Source: Streptomyces sp. I05A-00742 (GTDB taxonomy: Bacteria; Actinomycetota; Actinomycetes; Streptomycetales; Streptomycetaceae). From it: 64,000 nt of DNA. Every line of letters begins with the position of its first letter. Within the stretch, counting starts at the first letter, position 1. This document shows, in pieces, positions 25,554 to 33,769 of the stretch. Position numbers and translations under genes: made by a program. The stretch covers positions 22,118 to 86,117 of the forward strand of contig NZ_JABETO010000011.1 in the NCBI RefSeq assembly GCF_013055795.1, in the 5' to 3' direction. The notes under the pieces are model-generated. The model was not told the DNA's origin. It searched no databases and saw only the letters and a list, made by a program, of their open reading frames with translations.

Positions 25554-26138
25554 TCAGGCCCCGGGAAAGGCGCGCATCGCGATGTCGACCGCCCGGTGCA
25601 GTTCGTCCGGTGCCGTCCCGCTCGCGGCCTGGACGGCGATGCCGTACCAGACGAGTCCGACGAACCGGGCGAGGTCGTCCGGGTCGGTGTCCGCCGGCAG
25701 GTCGCCGTCCTGCCGGGCCTGCGTGAAGCGCCGGCGGATGGCGTCCTCCGAGGCGCGCCGCCGGGCGAGCGTCTCCTCGCGGGCCGGGCCGGCCTGCGCC
25801 CCGGTGGCCAGGGCGCCGTGCACCATCAGGCACCCGGGCCCGCCCTCGCCGGTGGTGAGGCCGATCGTGCTGCGCAGCAGCGACTCGGCCACGGCGCGCG
25901 CCGTGGGCTGCCGGAACGCCTCCCGGATGTGGCCGGCCGACTCCATGTAGCGGTCGAGCACCTTGCGGTACAGCGCCTCCTTGTTGCCGTAGGCGGCGTA
26001 GAGGCTCGGGCGGTTGATGCCCATCGCCTCGGTGAGGTCGGAGAGCGCGGTCCCCTCGTACCCCTGGCGCCAGAACACGTGCAGCGCGCGGTCCAGCCGC
26101 TCGTCGATGTCGAATCCGCGCGGGCGTCCGGTCGTCAT
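25554..26138 (-). CDS. TetR/AcrR family regulator
   Basis: This is a 194-aa TetR regulator starting at ATG 26138 ([19 protein letters not shown]). The helix-turn-helix is at about residues 28-50 ([19 protein letters not shown]), and the C-terminal domain has the [11 protein letters not shown] segment of the YcdC/AefR-like subgroup. It diverges from the SDR gene at 26230. Two GTACCG-containing sites fill the 91-bp gap, one an extended palindrome, so it probably represses both genes in response to an unknown ligand. Confidence 0.92.
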   Translation of the reverse strand: MTTGRPRGFDIDERLDRALHVFWRQGYEGTALSDLTEAMGINRPSLYAAYGNKEALYRKVLDRYMESAGHIREAFRQPTARAVAESLLRSTIGLTTGEGGPGCLMVHGALATGAQAGPAREETLARRRASEDAIRRRFTQARQDGDLPADTDPDDLARFVGLVWYGIAVQAASGTAPDELHRAVDIAMRAFPGA

Positions 26139-26190
26139 GGCCTGCCTGCCTCCGTCGTCGAATTCTGTACCGATCGATATGATAGCTTGC

Positions 26191-26216
26191 AGTTCAGTAC
26201 CGAGCGGTACAGAACT
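26191..26216. promoter_or_regulatory. TetR operator between TetR and SDR genes
   Basis: The nested palindrome has outer arms AGTTC/GAACT and inner arms GTACCG/CGGTAC, all perfectly paired around a central AG. A second copy of the half-site GTACCGATCGAT lies at 26167-26178. Both are in the 91-bp gap between the divergent starts, a typical arrangement for autoregulation by a TetR protein. Confidence 0.65.
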
Positions 26217-26229
26217 AGGGAGGGTTCTT

Positions 26230-27012
26230 ATGACCGAGCAGCAGACGCCGGCCGGCGGACGCACGGGCGGGGCGCTGGCCGGCAAGGTCGCGCTCGTCAC
26301 CGGTGGATCGCGGGGCATCGGGGCGGCGACGGCGCGGATGCTGGCCGAGGCCGGGGCGGATGTGGCGATCGGCTACGGGGCCTCCGCCGACCGGGCCGAG
26401 GCCGTGGTGCGGGAGCTGGAGAAGCTGGGTGTACGGGCCGCGGCGTACCGCGCCGACCAGGCCGACCCGGAGCAGGTCGCCCGCCTCGTCACCACGGTGG
26501 CCGGGGACTTCGGCGGGCTGGACGTCCTCGTCAACAACGCCGGGATACTCGCGGGGGGCATGGTCGGCGCCCCGTCCGCCGACACGGACGCCCTGGACCG
26601 GCAGTACACCGTCAACGTCGGGGGCGTGGTGGCCGCCATCCGCGCCGCCGCCGGCGTCCTCCGCGAGAACGGGCGCGTCATCACCATCGGCTCCACGCTC
26701 GCCGCCCGGACCGGCTTCCCCGGCGTCGCCGACTACGCGGCGGGCAAGGCCGCCGTCATCGGTTACAGCAAGGGCGCCGCCCGTGACCTCGCGTCCCGGG
26801 GCATCACCGTCAATGTGATCCAGGCGGGTTCCACCGCGACCGACATGAACCCCCAGGACGGCCCGACCGCCGATCTCCAGCGGTCCACCACCGCGCTCGG
26901 CCGCTACGCGCGCCCCGAGGAGATCGCGTTCGGGGTCCTCTTCCTGGCCAGCCCCGGGGCGTCCTTCGTGACCGGCACCGTCCTCGACATCGACGGCGGC
27001 CACCTCGCGTAG
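26230..27012 (+). CDS. Short-chain dehydrogenase/reductase
   Basis: This is a 260-aa NAD(P)-dependent oxidoreductase. The glycine-rich cofactor motif is TGGSRGIG, the structural motif NNAG, and the active site Ser in TIGSTLA with YAAGK (Y-x-x-x-K). The C-terminus reads GTVLDIDGG, as in FabG-like classical SDRs. It starts at ATG 26230 after GGGAGG. It is divergent from the TetR gene with which it shares operators; the pair probably responds to a small electrophile or ketone, but the substrate is unknown. Confidence 0.93.
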   Translation: MTEQQTPAGGRTGGALAGKVALVTGGSRGIGAATARMLAEAGADVAIGYGASADRAEAVVRELEKLGVRAAAYRADQADPEQVARLVTTVAGDFGGLDVLVNNAGILAGGMVGAPSADTDALDRQYTVNVGGVVAAIRAAAGVLRENGRVITIGSTLAARTGFPGVADYAAGKAAVIGYSKGAARDLASRGITVNVIQAGSTATDMNPQDGPTADLQRSTTALGRYARPEEIAFGVLFLASPGASFVTGTVLDIDGGHLA

Positions 27013-27035
27013 CGGCAGTGGGCGGCCGTTCCGCG

Positions 27036-27464
27036 TCAGGTCTGCGGCGGTGTGGCGTACACGCGCGACGCGAAGGCGTGGACCTGGTCCTCCGGCAGGT
27101 TGAGGGCGACGTCCGCCTCGCTGATCATCCCGACCAGCTTCTTGTTCTCGATGACCGGCAGCCGGCGGACGTGGTGGCTGGCCATCTCCTCCACGACCTC
27201 TCCGACGTCGGCGTTCGCGTCGATCCAGCGCGGTGTGCCCTGGACCAGGTCGGCGGCCGTGCACTTCGACGGGTCGTGGCCCTGGGCCACGCACTTCACC
27301 ACGATGTCGCGGTCCGTGATGATGCCGCACAGGCGCTCGTTCTCGTCGCTGACGGGGAGGGCGCCGACGTGCAGCTTGCCCATCCGCTGAGCGGCGTCGA
27401 GCAGCGTCTCCGTCTTGGGGATCCACTGCGCGCCCTTGTGCATGATGTCCTTGGCGGTGGTCAT
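27036..27464 (-). CDS. Tandem CBS-domain protein
   Basis: This 142-aa protein consists of two CBS domains (about residues 5-65 and 75-132) with the motifs LCGIITDRDIVV and HHVRRLPVIENKKLVGMIS. CBS pairs bind adenine nucleotides and act as regulatory modules. This stand-alone form resembles the stress-associated CBS proteins common in Actinobacteria. The ATG at 27464 has a near-perfect AGGAGG site. It is convergent with the SDR gene. Confidence 0.93.
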   Translation of the reverse strand: MTTAKDIMHKGAQWIPKTETLLDAAQRMGKLHVGALPVSDENERLCGIITDRDIVVKCVAQGHDPSKCTAADLVQGTPRWIDANADVGEVVEEMASHHVRRLPVIENKKLVGMISEADVALNLPEDQVHAFASRVYATPPQT

Positions 27465-27756
27465 GGTCGTACCTCCTGACTGCGCCTCCTGCTGGTTTCC
27501 CCGTGCGCGGGCCCCGGTCCGTGCGCCACGGCGCCCGCGGCGGGGCACGCCGCACCATCCATCTCCTCCCATGGTTGCTCCGTGGTGGTGATGCCGCACG
27601 CGGGGCGGCCGGGGGTCCGCGCCGGGCGGGCGTCGGTACCCGGTGCCAGACTGGGACGGGGGCAGGAAGAGAAACCGTGGCCGGGGGGCATCCGGACCAC
27701 GAGGGGGACGAACCGAAACCCGCAGTGCGGCACGAGGGAGATGGGGGTTCACGGCC

Positions 27757-28542
27757 ATGCTCACCACCGATTTCGTCACCGGGTCGCCCAACTGGCTCGA
27801 CCTGGGCAGCCCGGACACCGGGCAGTCCGCCGACTTCTACGGGGCCGTCTTCGACTGGGAGTTCCAGTCGGCGGGGCCGGAAGCGGGCGGCTACGGCTTC
27901 TTCCGCCGCGACGGCGCCACCGTCGCGGCGGTGGGCCCCCTCACCGAGGAGGGTGCCTCGCCGGCCTGGACCGTCTACTTCCGGACACCCGACGCGGATG
28001 CCACGGCCAAGGCCGTCGAACAGGGCGGCGGCACCGTGCGAGTGGCCCCCTTCGACGTCATGGAGGCGGGCCGCATGGGCTGCTTCACCGACCCGGGCGG
28101 CGCCGAGTTCGCCGTCTGGCAGCCCGCGGCCGTCAGCGGGCTCGAACGCGCCTCGGAGGAGAACGCGTTGTGCTGGGCCGAGCTCCATGTGGCCGACCCC
28201 ACCGCGGTGTACGCGTTCTATCGCGGCGTCTTCGGGTGGCGGGTTGCGGACATGGAGGTTCCCGGCATGGTCTATAAGGTGCTCTCCACGGCGGAGGGCG
28301 ATCAGCAGGAGGCGTCGTTCGGTGGCGTGGCGCCCCTCCAGGAGGGCGACCGACCGCGCTGGATCCCGTACTTCGCCGTCGCCGACCCGGACGCGGTCAT
28401 CTCGGCGACGGAGGGCAACGGCGGCTCCACCCTCATGCCCGCGGCGGACGTGGCCGGGGTCGGCCGCATGGCCTGGCTCGCGGACCCGTTCGGGGCGCCT
28501 TTCGCCGTGATCAGGCCGGACCAGCCGGCGGCGGCCGCGTAG
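27757..28542 (+). CDS. Tandem VOC (glyoxalase-like) protein
   Basis: This 261-aa protein is made of two vicinal-oxygen-chelate domains (about residues 10-125 and 140-255). Each has the family pattern: WLDLGSPDTGQSADFYGAVF with FTDPGGAEFAVWQP in the first, and CWAELHVADPTAVYAFYRGVF with LADPFGAPFAVI in the second. Relatives are annotated as glyoxalase/bleomycin-resistance-type or hydroxylase-like proteins. The reaction is unknown here. The ATG at 27757 lies 15 bases past GGGAGATGGGGG. Confidence 0.92.
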   Translation: MLTTDFVTGSPNWLDLGSPDTGQSADFYGAVFDWEFQSAGPEAGGYGFFRRDGATVAAVGPLTEEGASPAWTVYFRTPDADATAKAVEQGGGTVRVAPFDVMEAGRMGCFTDPGGAEFAVWQPAAVSGLERASEENALCWAELHVADPTAVYAFYRGVFGWRVADMEVPGMVYKVLSTAEGDQQEASFGGVAPLQEGDRPRWIPYFAVADPDAVISATEGNGGSTLMPAADVAGVGRMAWLADPFGAPFAVIRPDQPAAAA

Positions 28543-28798
28543 CGGGGCGGCGGCTCCGGGCGGGAGCGGAGGGGGCGGGGGTAGCCGGGTGCTGCCTCCG
28601 CCGATCCCGGCCTGCTTTCGGCCCGGAGTGGCCCGGAGCGTCCCGGGACGGCCCTGAGCGGCGCAGGGCTACCGGAGTTGCCCCACTCTGCGTCATTGCT
28701 CCCGAAAAAGCTTGTTTTTACCGGTACTTTGCGTTTAGATCGATTTCATTGTCGAGTTCGCGCCCCCCGGGTCGCTCGTCCCTGAAGGAGCCGCTGTC

Positions 28799-29254
28799 GT
28801 GAAGCGCCTCTCCCGCCCCGCCCTTTCCGTCCTCACCGGCCTCGCCCTGGCCGCGACGGTCCTGTCGACCGCGGGCTGCGGTGCCTTCGACGCCGAGGTG
28901 GACAAGGCGGTACGGGAGGTCGAGGAGTCGGCCTCCGCCGCGGCGGCGCGGGAGGAGAAGCGGGCCAACGGGCCGTTCGAGGTGACCTACGAGGTCACGG
29001 CGGACCAGCCGTTGGAGTCGGTCGACTACGAAGAGGGCGCCTCCGCGATGAAGGCGCTGGAGTCCCCGAAGGCGCCGTGGCGCAAGACGGTGACCCTCAA
29101 GAACAGGGAAGCGCCCGCCGTCTCGGCGATGGGCGCAAAGGGCAAGGGCCAGGTCACCTGCCGGATCCTGTACAAGGGCGCGGTCGTCAAGCAGCAGACG
29201 GCGAAGGGTGAGTACGTCAGTGCCATCTGTGTGGCCCTCGCCCCGAAGCTCTAG
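28799..29254 (+). CDS. MmpS-like lipoprotein
   Basis: This is a 151-aa exported lipoprotein starting at GTG 28799 behind GAAGGAG. The signal peptide ends in STAGC with the lipidated Cys at 27. A short Ala/Glu linker leads to a beta-sandwich domain (FEVTYEVTADQPLESVDYEE, then CRILYKGAVVKQQTAKG), the pattern of the MmpS transport-accessory family. In mycobacteria MmpS works with MmpL transporters, but no MmpL gene is nearby, and Streptomyces have many solitary copies. An AT-rich stretch near 28705-28719 probably belongs to its promoter. Confidence 0.78.
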   Translation: MKRLSRPALSVLTGLALAATVLSTAGCGAFDAEVDKAVREVEESASAAAAREEKRANGPFEVTYEVTADQPLESVDYEEGASAMKALESPKAPWRKTVTLKNREAPAVSAMGAKGKGQVTCRILYKGAVVKQQTAKGEYVSAICVALAPKL

Positions 29255-29824
29255 CCGCAGCCGGCCGGCCCGGGCCGCCGGCGGGAGCCGGGAGGCGGGC
29301 GCCCCGGAGGGGTGCCGCCTGCCCGGCGCGGGTCGGCCGAACACGGCGATCTTCGGCCACAGGGCCCGCGTCCTCGGCGGTGCGCCGTCGTGGCTCCGGG
29401 AACTGCCCGGTGGCAACTGCGGTGCGGCGCAAGGTAGATCGCTGTCCGGCGGACGGCCGATCGGAGCGGCCGTCATCACTTCGGGTGGGATGGCTTTTCA
29501 GCCAGAGACCGTACGGCTAGCGTGACAATCAGTGGAAAGAGCCCCGAAGTGGGCGCGTAAACCCGAACGTGGTAACTGCCGACGTATGAGCTCTGCCCAT
29601 TGTCGCCAATTTCCTTGGAACGATGACCGCATCTTCCCCTCCCAGTAACAGACAGGTCACTCGTTGTGCGGAGTGATGAATCAGGTTCGATCACCCCCGT
29701 AGGTCGAACCATGAGTCCGATGATGCAGGAGAGATGCGATCATTACTTCGGGGAACTTTTCCTCAGAAAAACTGTCGGATGAAAGCGGCTTCCCCTGGGG
29801 GAGTGGCCGTGGTAAGGGGGGCAC
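29255..29824. promoter_or_regulatory. 570-bp gene-free interval with a GGTTCGA inverted repeat
   Basis: No gene is supported here. GGTTCGA (29684-29690) and TCGAACC (29704-29710) form a perfect inverted repeat with a 13-base spacer, 114 bp before the regulator at 29825. The DNA from about 29500 to 29790 is clearly less GC-rich than its surroundings, as expected for a promoter region or for acquired DNA. Confidence 0.5.
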
Positions 29825-30652
29825 ATGGACAAAGGGGCGCTCCAGCAACTTTTGCGTGAGCGGAGGGCGGCCATCGCCCCGGAAGAGTACGGTTTGAGCA
29901 GGCCGTCGCGACAGGGGAGGCGGGCCCCCGGGCTCAGTCAGTCGCAGATGGACCAACTGTTGCACCGCACTCACGGTACGTACAACCGTTTGGAGGCCGG
30001 TAACTACCCTCACCCGCCTGAGGAGTTATTGCGGGACGTGGCTCGACTGCTCGCGTTTAACGAGCACGAATGGACCCTGCTCTGGCTCTACACGATGCAC
30101 CGGGACCCTCCCACCCCCCTCCACCGGACGTCGGGTACGGAGGTCCGCGAGGCGTGGGGCGAAGTGGTGCAGAGCATCTCCCACATGGCCTACATCAGCG
30201 ATCAGAGCTGGCGTGTGGTGACCTACAACGACGCTTTCGCCGCCATGTTCCCGGACCGGAAGGTCTGCGCGAACACGATGCGCTGGATGGTGCTCGATCC
30301 CTCCGCGCGCGATGTCCTGTTGGGCTGGGAGGACCACTGGCTCCCGATGGCCCTCCCGCAAATGCGCGCCGCCGTCGCCGCGTTGCCGCACGACCCGGGC
30401 CTCGCGGAGCTGGAGGCGGATATTCTCGCCGACCCCGTTGCCGGACCCCTGTACCGGGCCGGCGGCGGGGGAGCCTTCGCCCATCCCGATGGTGACGAAC
30501 GGCCCCTGAACCACAGCGAACTGGGCAAGGGGTGGGTCACGCTGTGCGCGGCCGAGCCGCTGTCCCACCCCCGTGTGCGCCTGATGGTGATGATTTTTCA
30601 TCCGGGCGAGGAGCGCCGCCTCGGCGCATCGACCGTTCTGCGAGCCCAGTGA
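29825..30652 (+). CDS. HTH regulator with MmyB-like ligand-binding domain, TTA codon
   Basis: This 275-aa regulator begins MDKGALQQLLRERRAAIAP and has an XRE-type helix-turn-helix over about residues 1-85, followed by an MmyB-like ligand-binding domain (SHMAYISDQSWRVVTYNDAF, then a LNHSELG segment). Codon 68 is TTA (30026-30028), the rare leucine codon read by the bldA tRNA, so translation should be tied to development. It is a close paralogue of the regulator at 31694-32677. It lies 85 bp before the type III PKS gene in the same orientation, which suggests direct control of that gene. Confidence 0.92.
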   Translation: MDKGALQQLLRERRAAIAPEEYGLSRPSRQGRRAPGLSQSQMDQLLHRTHGTYNRLEAGNYPHPPEELLRDVARLLAFNEHEWTLLWLYTMHRDPPTPLHRTSGTEVREAWGEVVQSISHMAYISDQSWRVVTYNDAFAAMFPDRKVCANTMRWMVLDPSARDVLLGWEDHWLPMALPQMRAAVAALPHDPGLAELEADILADPVAGPLYRAGGGGAFAHPDGDERPLNHSELGKGWVTLCAAEPLSHPRVRLMVMIFHPGEERRLGASTVLRAQ

Positions 30653-30737
30653 ACGACAACTCTTCCATCGGTGCGGGCGACTTACCCTCCCCGCACCCCC
30701 GGTCAGTTTCCCATCCGATCCCTTCGTGGAGGATCCG

Positions 30738-31790
30738 TTGCCTGCATATGTGGCGCGCCCCGCCATAGCCCTGCCCGAACATGTCGTCACGACGGACGAC
30801 ATTTGCGACGACATCGAACGGCACCACGCCGACCATCCCAAACTGGGGACCTACCTGAGGGTCGCCAGGGCCTCGGGGGTGCGAAGCCGCCGGTTCACCC
30901 GGCCGCTGGACTCGCCGACCGTCTCGGGCGGGGCCAGGATCAAGGAACGGAATCTGGTCGCCTTCGAGGACTGCGCCCGGCTCGCCGCGGAAGCGGCGCG
31001 CCAGGCCCTGGCCAACGCCGACCTGGAGCCGTCGGACATCGACTCCGTCGTCACCAGCCACACCACCTCGTGGACCACGCCCGGCCTGGACGTCCACCTG
31101 ATCAACGCCCTGGGGCTGCGCCCGGACGTCCGACGGACGCCGATGGCCTCCCTCGGATGCGGTGGTGGCGCACAGGCGCTGGCCCGGGCCGCCGACGAGA
31201 TCATGGCCCGCCCGGACAGCCGCGTCCTGGTGGTCGCCGCGGAGACGCTGAGTACGATTTATCGCCATGAAGACACTGATCTCAGCTCAATGATCTACAA
31301 GGCGCTGTTCGGTGACGGTGCCGGTGCCTGCGTCGTCACCGGCGAGCGGCGAGGGCCCGGTCTCCGCATCGACGGCAGCTGGGAATACCTGCTGCCGAAC
31401 AGCCTCGACCGCTACTGGTGCCGCGTCGACGAGCTGGGGCTGCACTTCGACTCCACCCGGAAGGCCGTGGCGGCGGCGGGCGAGGTCCTGCCGGAACTGC
31501 TCGGCCGGCTGAAGACCGTCGGGTTCGCCTCGCCGCCCGAGTGGGCCGTCGTCCACGCCGGGGGGCCGCGGATCCTCGACGACATGGCCCGGGGGCTGGG
31601 CATCGACGAGAAAGTCCTGCGCCACTCCTGGAACAGCATGGAGAACAGCGGGAATCTGGGGGGTGTGTCCGTTCTGGACGTGCTGGCCCGTACTTATGAG
31701 GAACCGCCGGAAGCGAACGCGAGGGGACTGCTGGTCGCTTTTGGGCCCGGCTTCTTCACGACCGCCTGCCACGGTGTCTGGTCATCGTGA
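30738..31790 (+). CDS. Type III polyketide synthase (RppA/chalcone-synthase family)
   Basis: This 350-aa enzyme condenses malonyl-CoA units into an aromatic or pyrone polyketide. The catalytic triad is complete: Cys141 (SLGCGGGAQ), His273 (VVHAGGPRILDD) and Asn306 (ENSGNLGG), spaced exactly as I recall for RppA (138, 270, 303). The conserved FGDGAGA and FGPG motifs are present. The N-terminus ARPAIALPEH resembles RppA, yet the Cys loop GCGGG differs from RppA's GCAAGG, and much of the core differs, so the product is not predictable. The TTG at 30738 is chosen for its GGAGG site five bases upstream. Its 3' end overlaps the convergent regulator by 97 bp. Confidence 0.92.
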   Translation: MPAYVARPAIALPEHVVTTDDICDDIERHHADHPKLGTYLRVARASGVRSRRFTRPLDSPTVSGGARIKERNLVAFEDCARLAAEAARQALANADLEPSDIDSVVTSHTTSWTTPGLDVHLINALGLRPDVRRTPMASLGCGGGAQALARAADEIMARPDSRVLVVAAETLSTIYRHEDTDLSSMIYKALFGDGAGACVVTGERRGPGLRIDGSWEYLLPNSLDRYWCRVDELGLHFDSTRKAVAAAGEVLPELLGRLKTVGFASPPEWAVVHAGGPRILDDMARGLGIDEKVLRHSWNSMENSGNLGGVSVLDVLARTYEEPPEANARGLLVAFGPGFFTTACHGVWSS

Positions 31791-32677
31791 ACGGGCTGTT
31801 CCCGAGCTGTCGTTGAGAAGGCCGCGAAGAACCGGGCGGGGTCGTCGACGGCCCGGGGCCGGATCTCCGGGAGGGCGTCGGGCCATTCCACGCCGACGGG
31901 CCTGAACAGCAATTGGTACAGCAGGGTCCCTTGGGTTCCGACCGGTTCGCTGACGGATATGGTGAGGGAACCGGGCCCGAGTTCGGAGTGATGGAGCGGC
32001 CGCTCGGCGCCGTCCGGATGTGCGTGACCGGGAGCAACGCTCCGGAAATACTTCCGGGTCCGCGGATCGGCCAGGCACTGCTGACTCAGTGTGCGCAGGG
32101 TGCGGTTGTCGGGGTTCCGCGCCAGGGCGACTCGGAGTTGGGGTGCCACGACCGCTGCCCAACGGGTTTCCCAGTCGGTGAGCACTCGGTCACGCGCGTC
32201 CTTGTTGAACAGCATCCAATGCATGGTGTTGCAGGGAGGACGGCGGCCGGGGAATATCGCGGCGAAAGCCTCGTTGTAGGCCAGTACGTTCCATTGCGGG
32301 TCGCAGAGGTAGGCGATGCCCGAGAAGGCGTGCATTATCCGCATCCAGTGCCCGGGGACGGTCACTTCCGGGTTCATGGTGAGCGGATAGGGCGGCTGCT
32401 CCCCTCGGGCATAGCTGTAGAGCACGACCCATTCCTGCTCGGTGAGGCCCAGGAGGTGGGCCACATCGCGCAAATACTCCGGCGTCGGGCTGTCCAGGAC
32501 GCCGCGCTCCAGCTTTCCGTACGTCCCCGGCGCCCGGAGGAGTAAGTGGTCGACATGCGCCTGCGTCAGGCCGGGTGACTTCCTGCCCCTGGGGTCCAGC
32601 CGTATGAGGCCCAGACTCTCGGGGCTGATTGCCGCCCTGCGCTCCGTGAGCATCTGGCGCAGCACCTCCGCGTCCAA
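31694..32677 (-). CDS. Second HTH/MmyB-like regulator, TTA codon
   Basis: This 327-aa paralogue of the 29825 regulator shows the same layout (MDAEVLRQMLTERRAAISPE, RAPGTYGKLERG, then the MmyB-like domain with FSGIAYLCDPQWNVLAYNEAF and LHHSELG). Codon 45 is TTA (32543-32545). The C-terminal 50 or so residues extend beyond the paralogue and lack domain features; the final 32 codons are antisense to the PKS 3' end. It converges on the PKS gene, so two bldA-dependent regulators flank the synthase. It could be an activator or repressor of the same cluster. Confidence 0.9.
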   Translation of the reverse strand: MDAEVLRQMLTERRAAISPESLGLIRLDPRGRKSPGLTQAHVDHLLLRAPGTYGKLERGVLDSPTPEYLRDVAHLLGLTEQEWVVLYSYARGEQPPYPLTMNPEVTVPGHWMRIMHAFSGIAYLCDPQWNVLAYNEAFAAIFPGRRPPCNTMHWMLFNKDARDRVLTDWETRWAAVVAPQLRVALARNPDNRTLRTLSQQCLADPRTRKYFRSVAPGHAHPDGAERPLHHSELGPGSLTISVSEPVGTQGTLLYQLLFRPVGVEWPDALPEIRPRAVDDPARFFAAFSTTAREQPVHDDQTPWQAVVKKPGPKATSSPLAFASGGSS

Positions 32678-32899
32678 TGGAGCAACTCCCTTCCTATGCC
32701 TGGAACCCCCGTCTTTCGAGGCGCGCTGTCCTCACCTGAAAAAGAACTGTCCGGGCCCGATGATAGAGCGGAGTCGCCGTTGGGGAGGTGGGGGGTGCGG
32801 CGGAGTTCCCGGGCGGGGCGGGTGGAATTTGTCAGGGAATGCGTACTGCCTGCCAATTCGGCCCCGCGCCGCGGTATCTGGTCCGTACTATTGCCGCGC

Positions 32900-33769
32900 T
32901 CATGTCTCTTCCCGCAACAACCGCAGATACACCACCGAGAACAGCCCCCCGACGAGCAGCAGGAGCAGCGCCACCGCCGTTCCGTACCCGATCAGGGACT
33001 TGAGGAACGCCTGGTCGTACATGAAGACGGGGAGGGTCTCGCTGCGGTGGGCCGGGCCGCCGCGGGTCATGGCCCAGATGAGGCCGAAGACGGAGAGGGT
33101 CTGCAGGGTGTTGAGCATGAGATTGGTGCCGATGGTGCGGCGGAGCATGGGCAGGGTGATGTGCCAGAAGCGGCGCAGGCCGCTCGCGCCGTCGACCAGG
33201 GCGGCCTCGGTGACGTCCTGGGGGACGGAGTCGAGGGCGGCGGAGTAGACCAGCATGGAGAAGGCGGTGCCGCGCCAGACGTTGGCGAAGGAGACGGCCA
33301 GGATGGGCAGGGTGAACAGCCAGTTCTGGGTGGGCAGGTGGAGGTGTTCCAGGATGGCGTTGAGGGTGCCGCGCCGGTGGAAGAAGGTGTAGAGGAGGAA
33401 GCCCGCCACGATCTCCGGGATCACCCAGGCGGCGACCACGATCGTGCCCGTCAGGGTGCGGACGGGCCGCGAGGCGTGCCGCATCAGGGCGGCGAGCGCG
33501 AAGCCCAGGGTGTTCTGGCCGACGAGGGACGACAGAACGGTGAAGAGCAGGGTGAGGACGACCGCGTTGCGGAAGTGCTCGTCCGCGAAGGCGTGCCGGA
33601 AGTTGTCGAACCCCACCCAGGAGGCCGACGCCTGGCCGGTGAGCCGGGTGTCCGTGAAGGCGAGGCCGACGCACCAGACGACCGGGCCGGCCAGGAAGAG
33701 CAGCAGCAGGACGGTGGCCGGGGCGAGCGGGAGCCAGCGGGTGGCCGCGGAGCGGCGGCGGGCGGTCAC
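32900..33769 (-). CDS. Sugar ABC importer permease, MalF type
   Basis: This is a 289-aa membrane protein with six helices and the EAA loop (DVTEAALVDGASGLRRFWHI). The first helix reads PLAPATVLLLLFLAGPVVW. The GTG at 33769 overlaps the stop of the binding-protein gene in a GTGA arrangement, so the two are translationally coupled. In this importer class a MalG-type permease gene follows directly. Here the sequence after 32900 instead reaches an MmyB-like regulator, and a matching MalG gene is found 7.8 kb away at 24234-25070. Confidence 0.93.
   Translation of the reverse strand: MTARRRSAATRWLPLAPATVLLLLFLAGPVVWCVGLAFTDTRLTGQASASWVGFDNFRHAFADEHFRNAVVLTLLFTVLSSLVGQNTLGFALAALMRHASRPVRTLTGTIVVAAWVIPEIVAGFLLYTFFHRRGTLNAILEHLHLPTQNWLFTLPILAVSFANVWRGTAFSMLVYSAALDSVPQDVTEAALVDGASGLRRFWHITLPMLRRTIGTNLMLNTLQTLSVFGLIWAMTRGGPAHRSETLPVFMYDQAFLKSLIGYGTAVALLLLLVGGLFSVVYLRLLREET

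Noticed and set aside
30738..31790. FabH (3-oxoacyl-ACP synthase III)
   Set aside because: The Cys-His-Asn spacing and the HAGGPRIL, GNLGG and FGPG segments match type III PKS, not FabH, whose His/Asn region differs.
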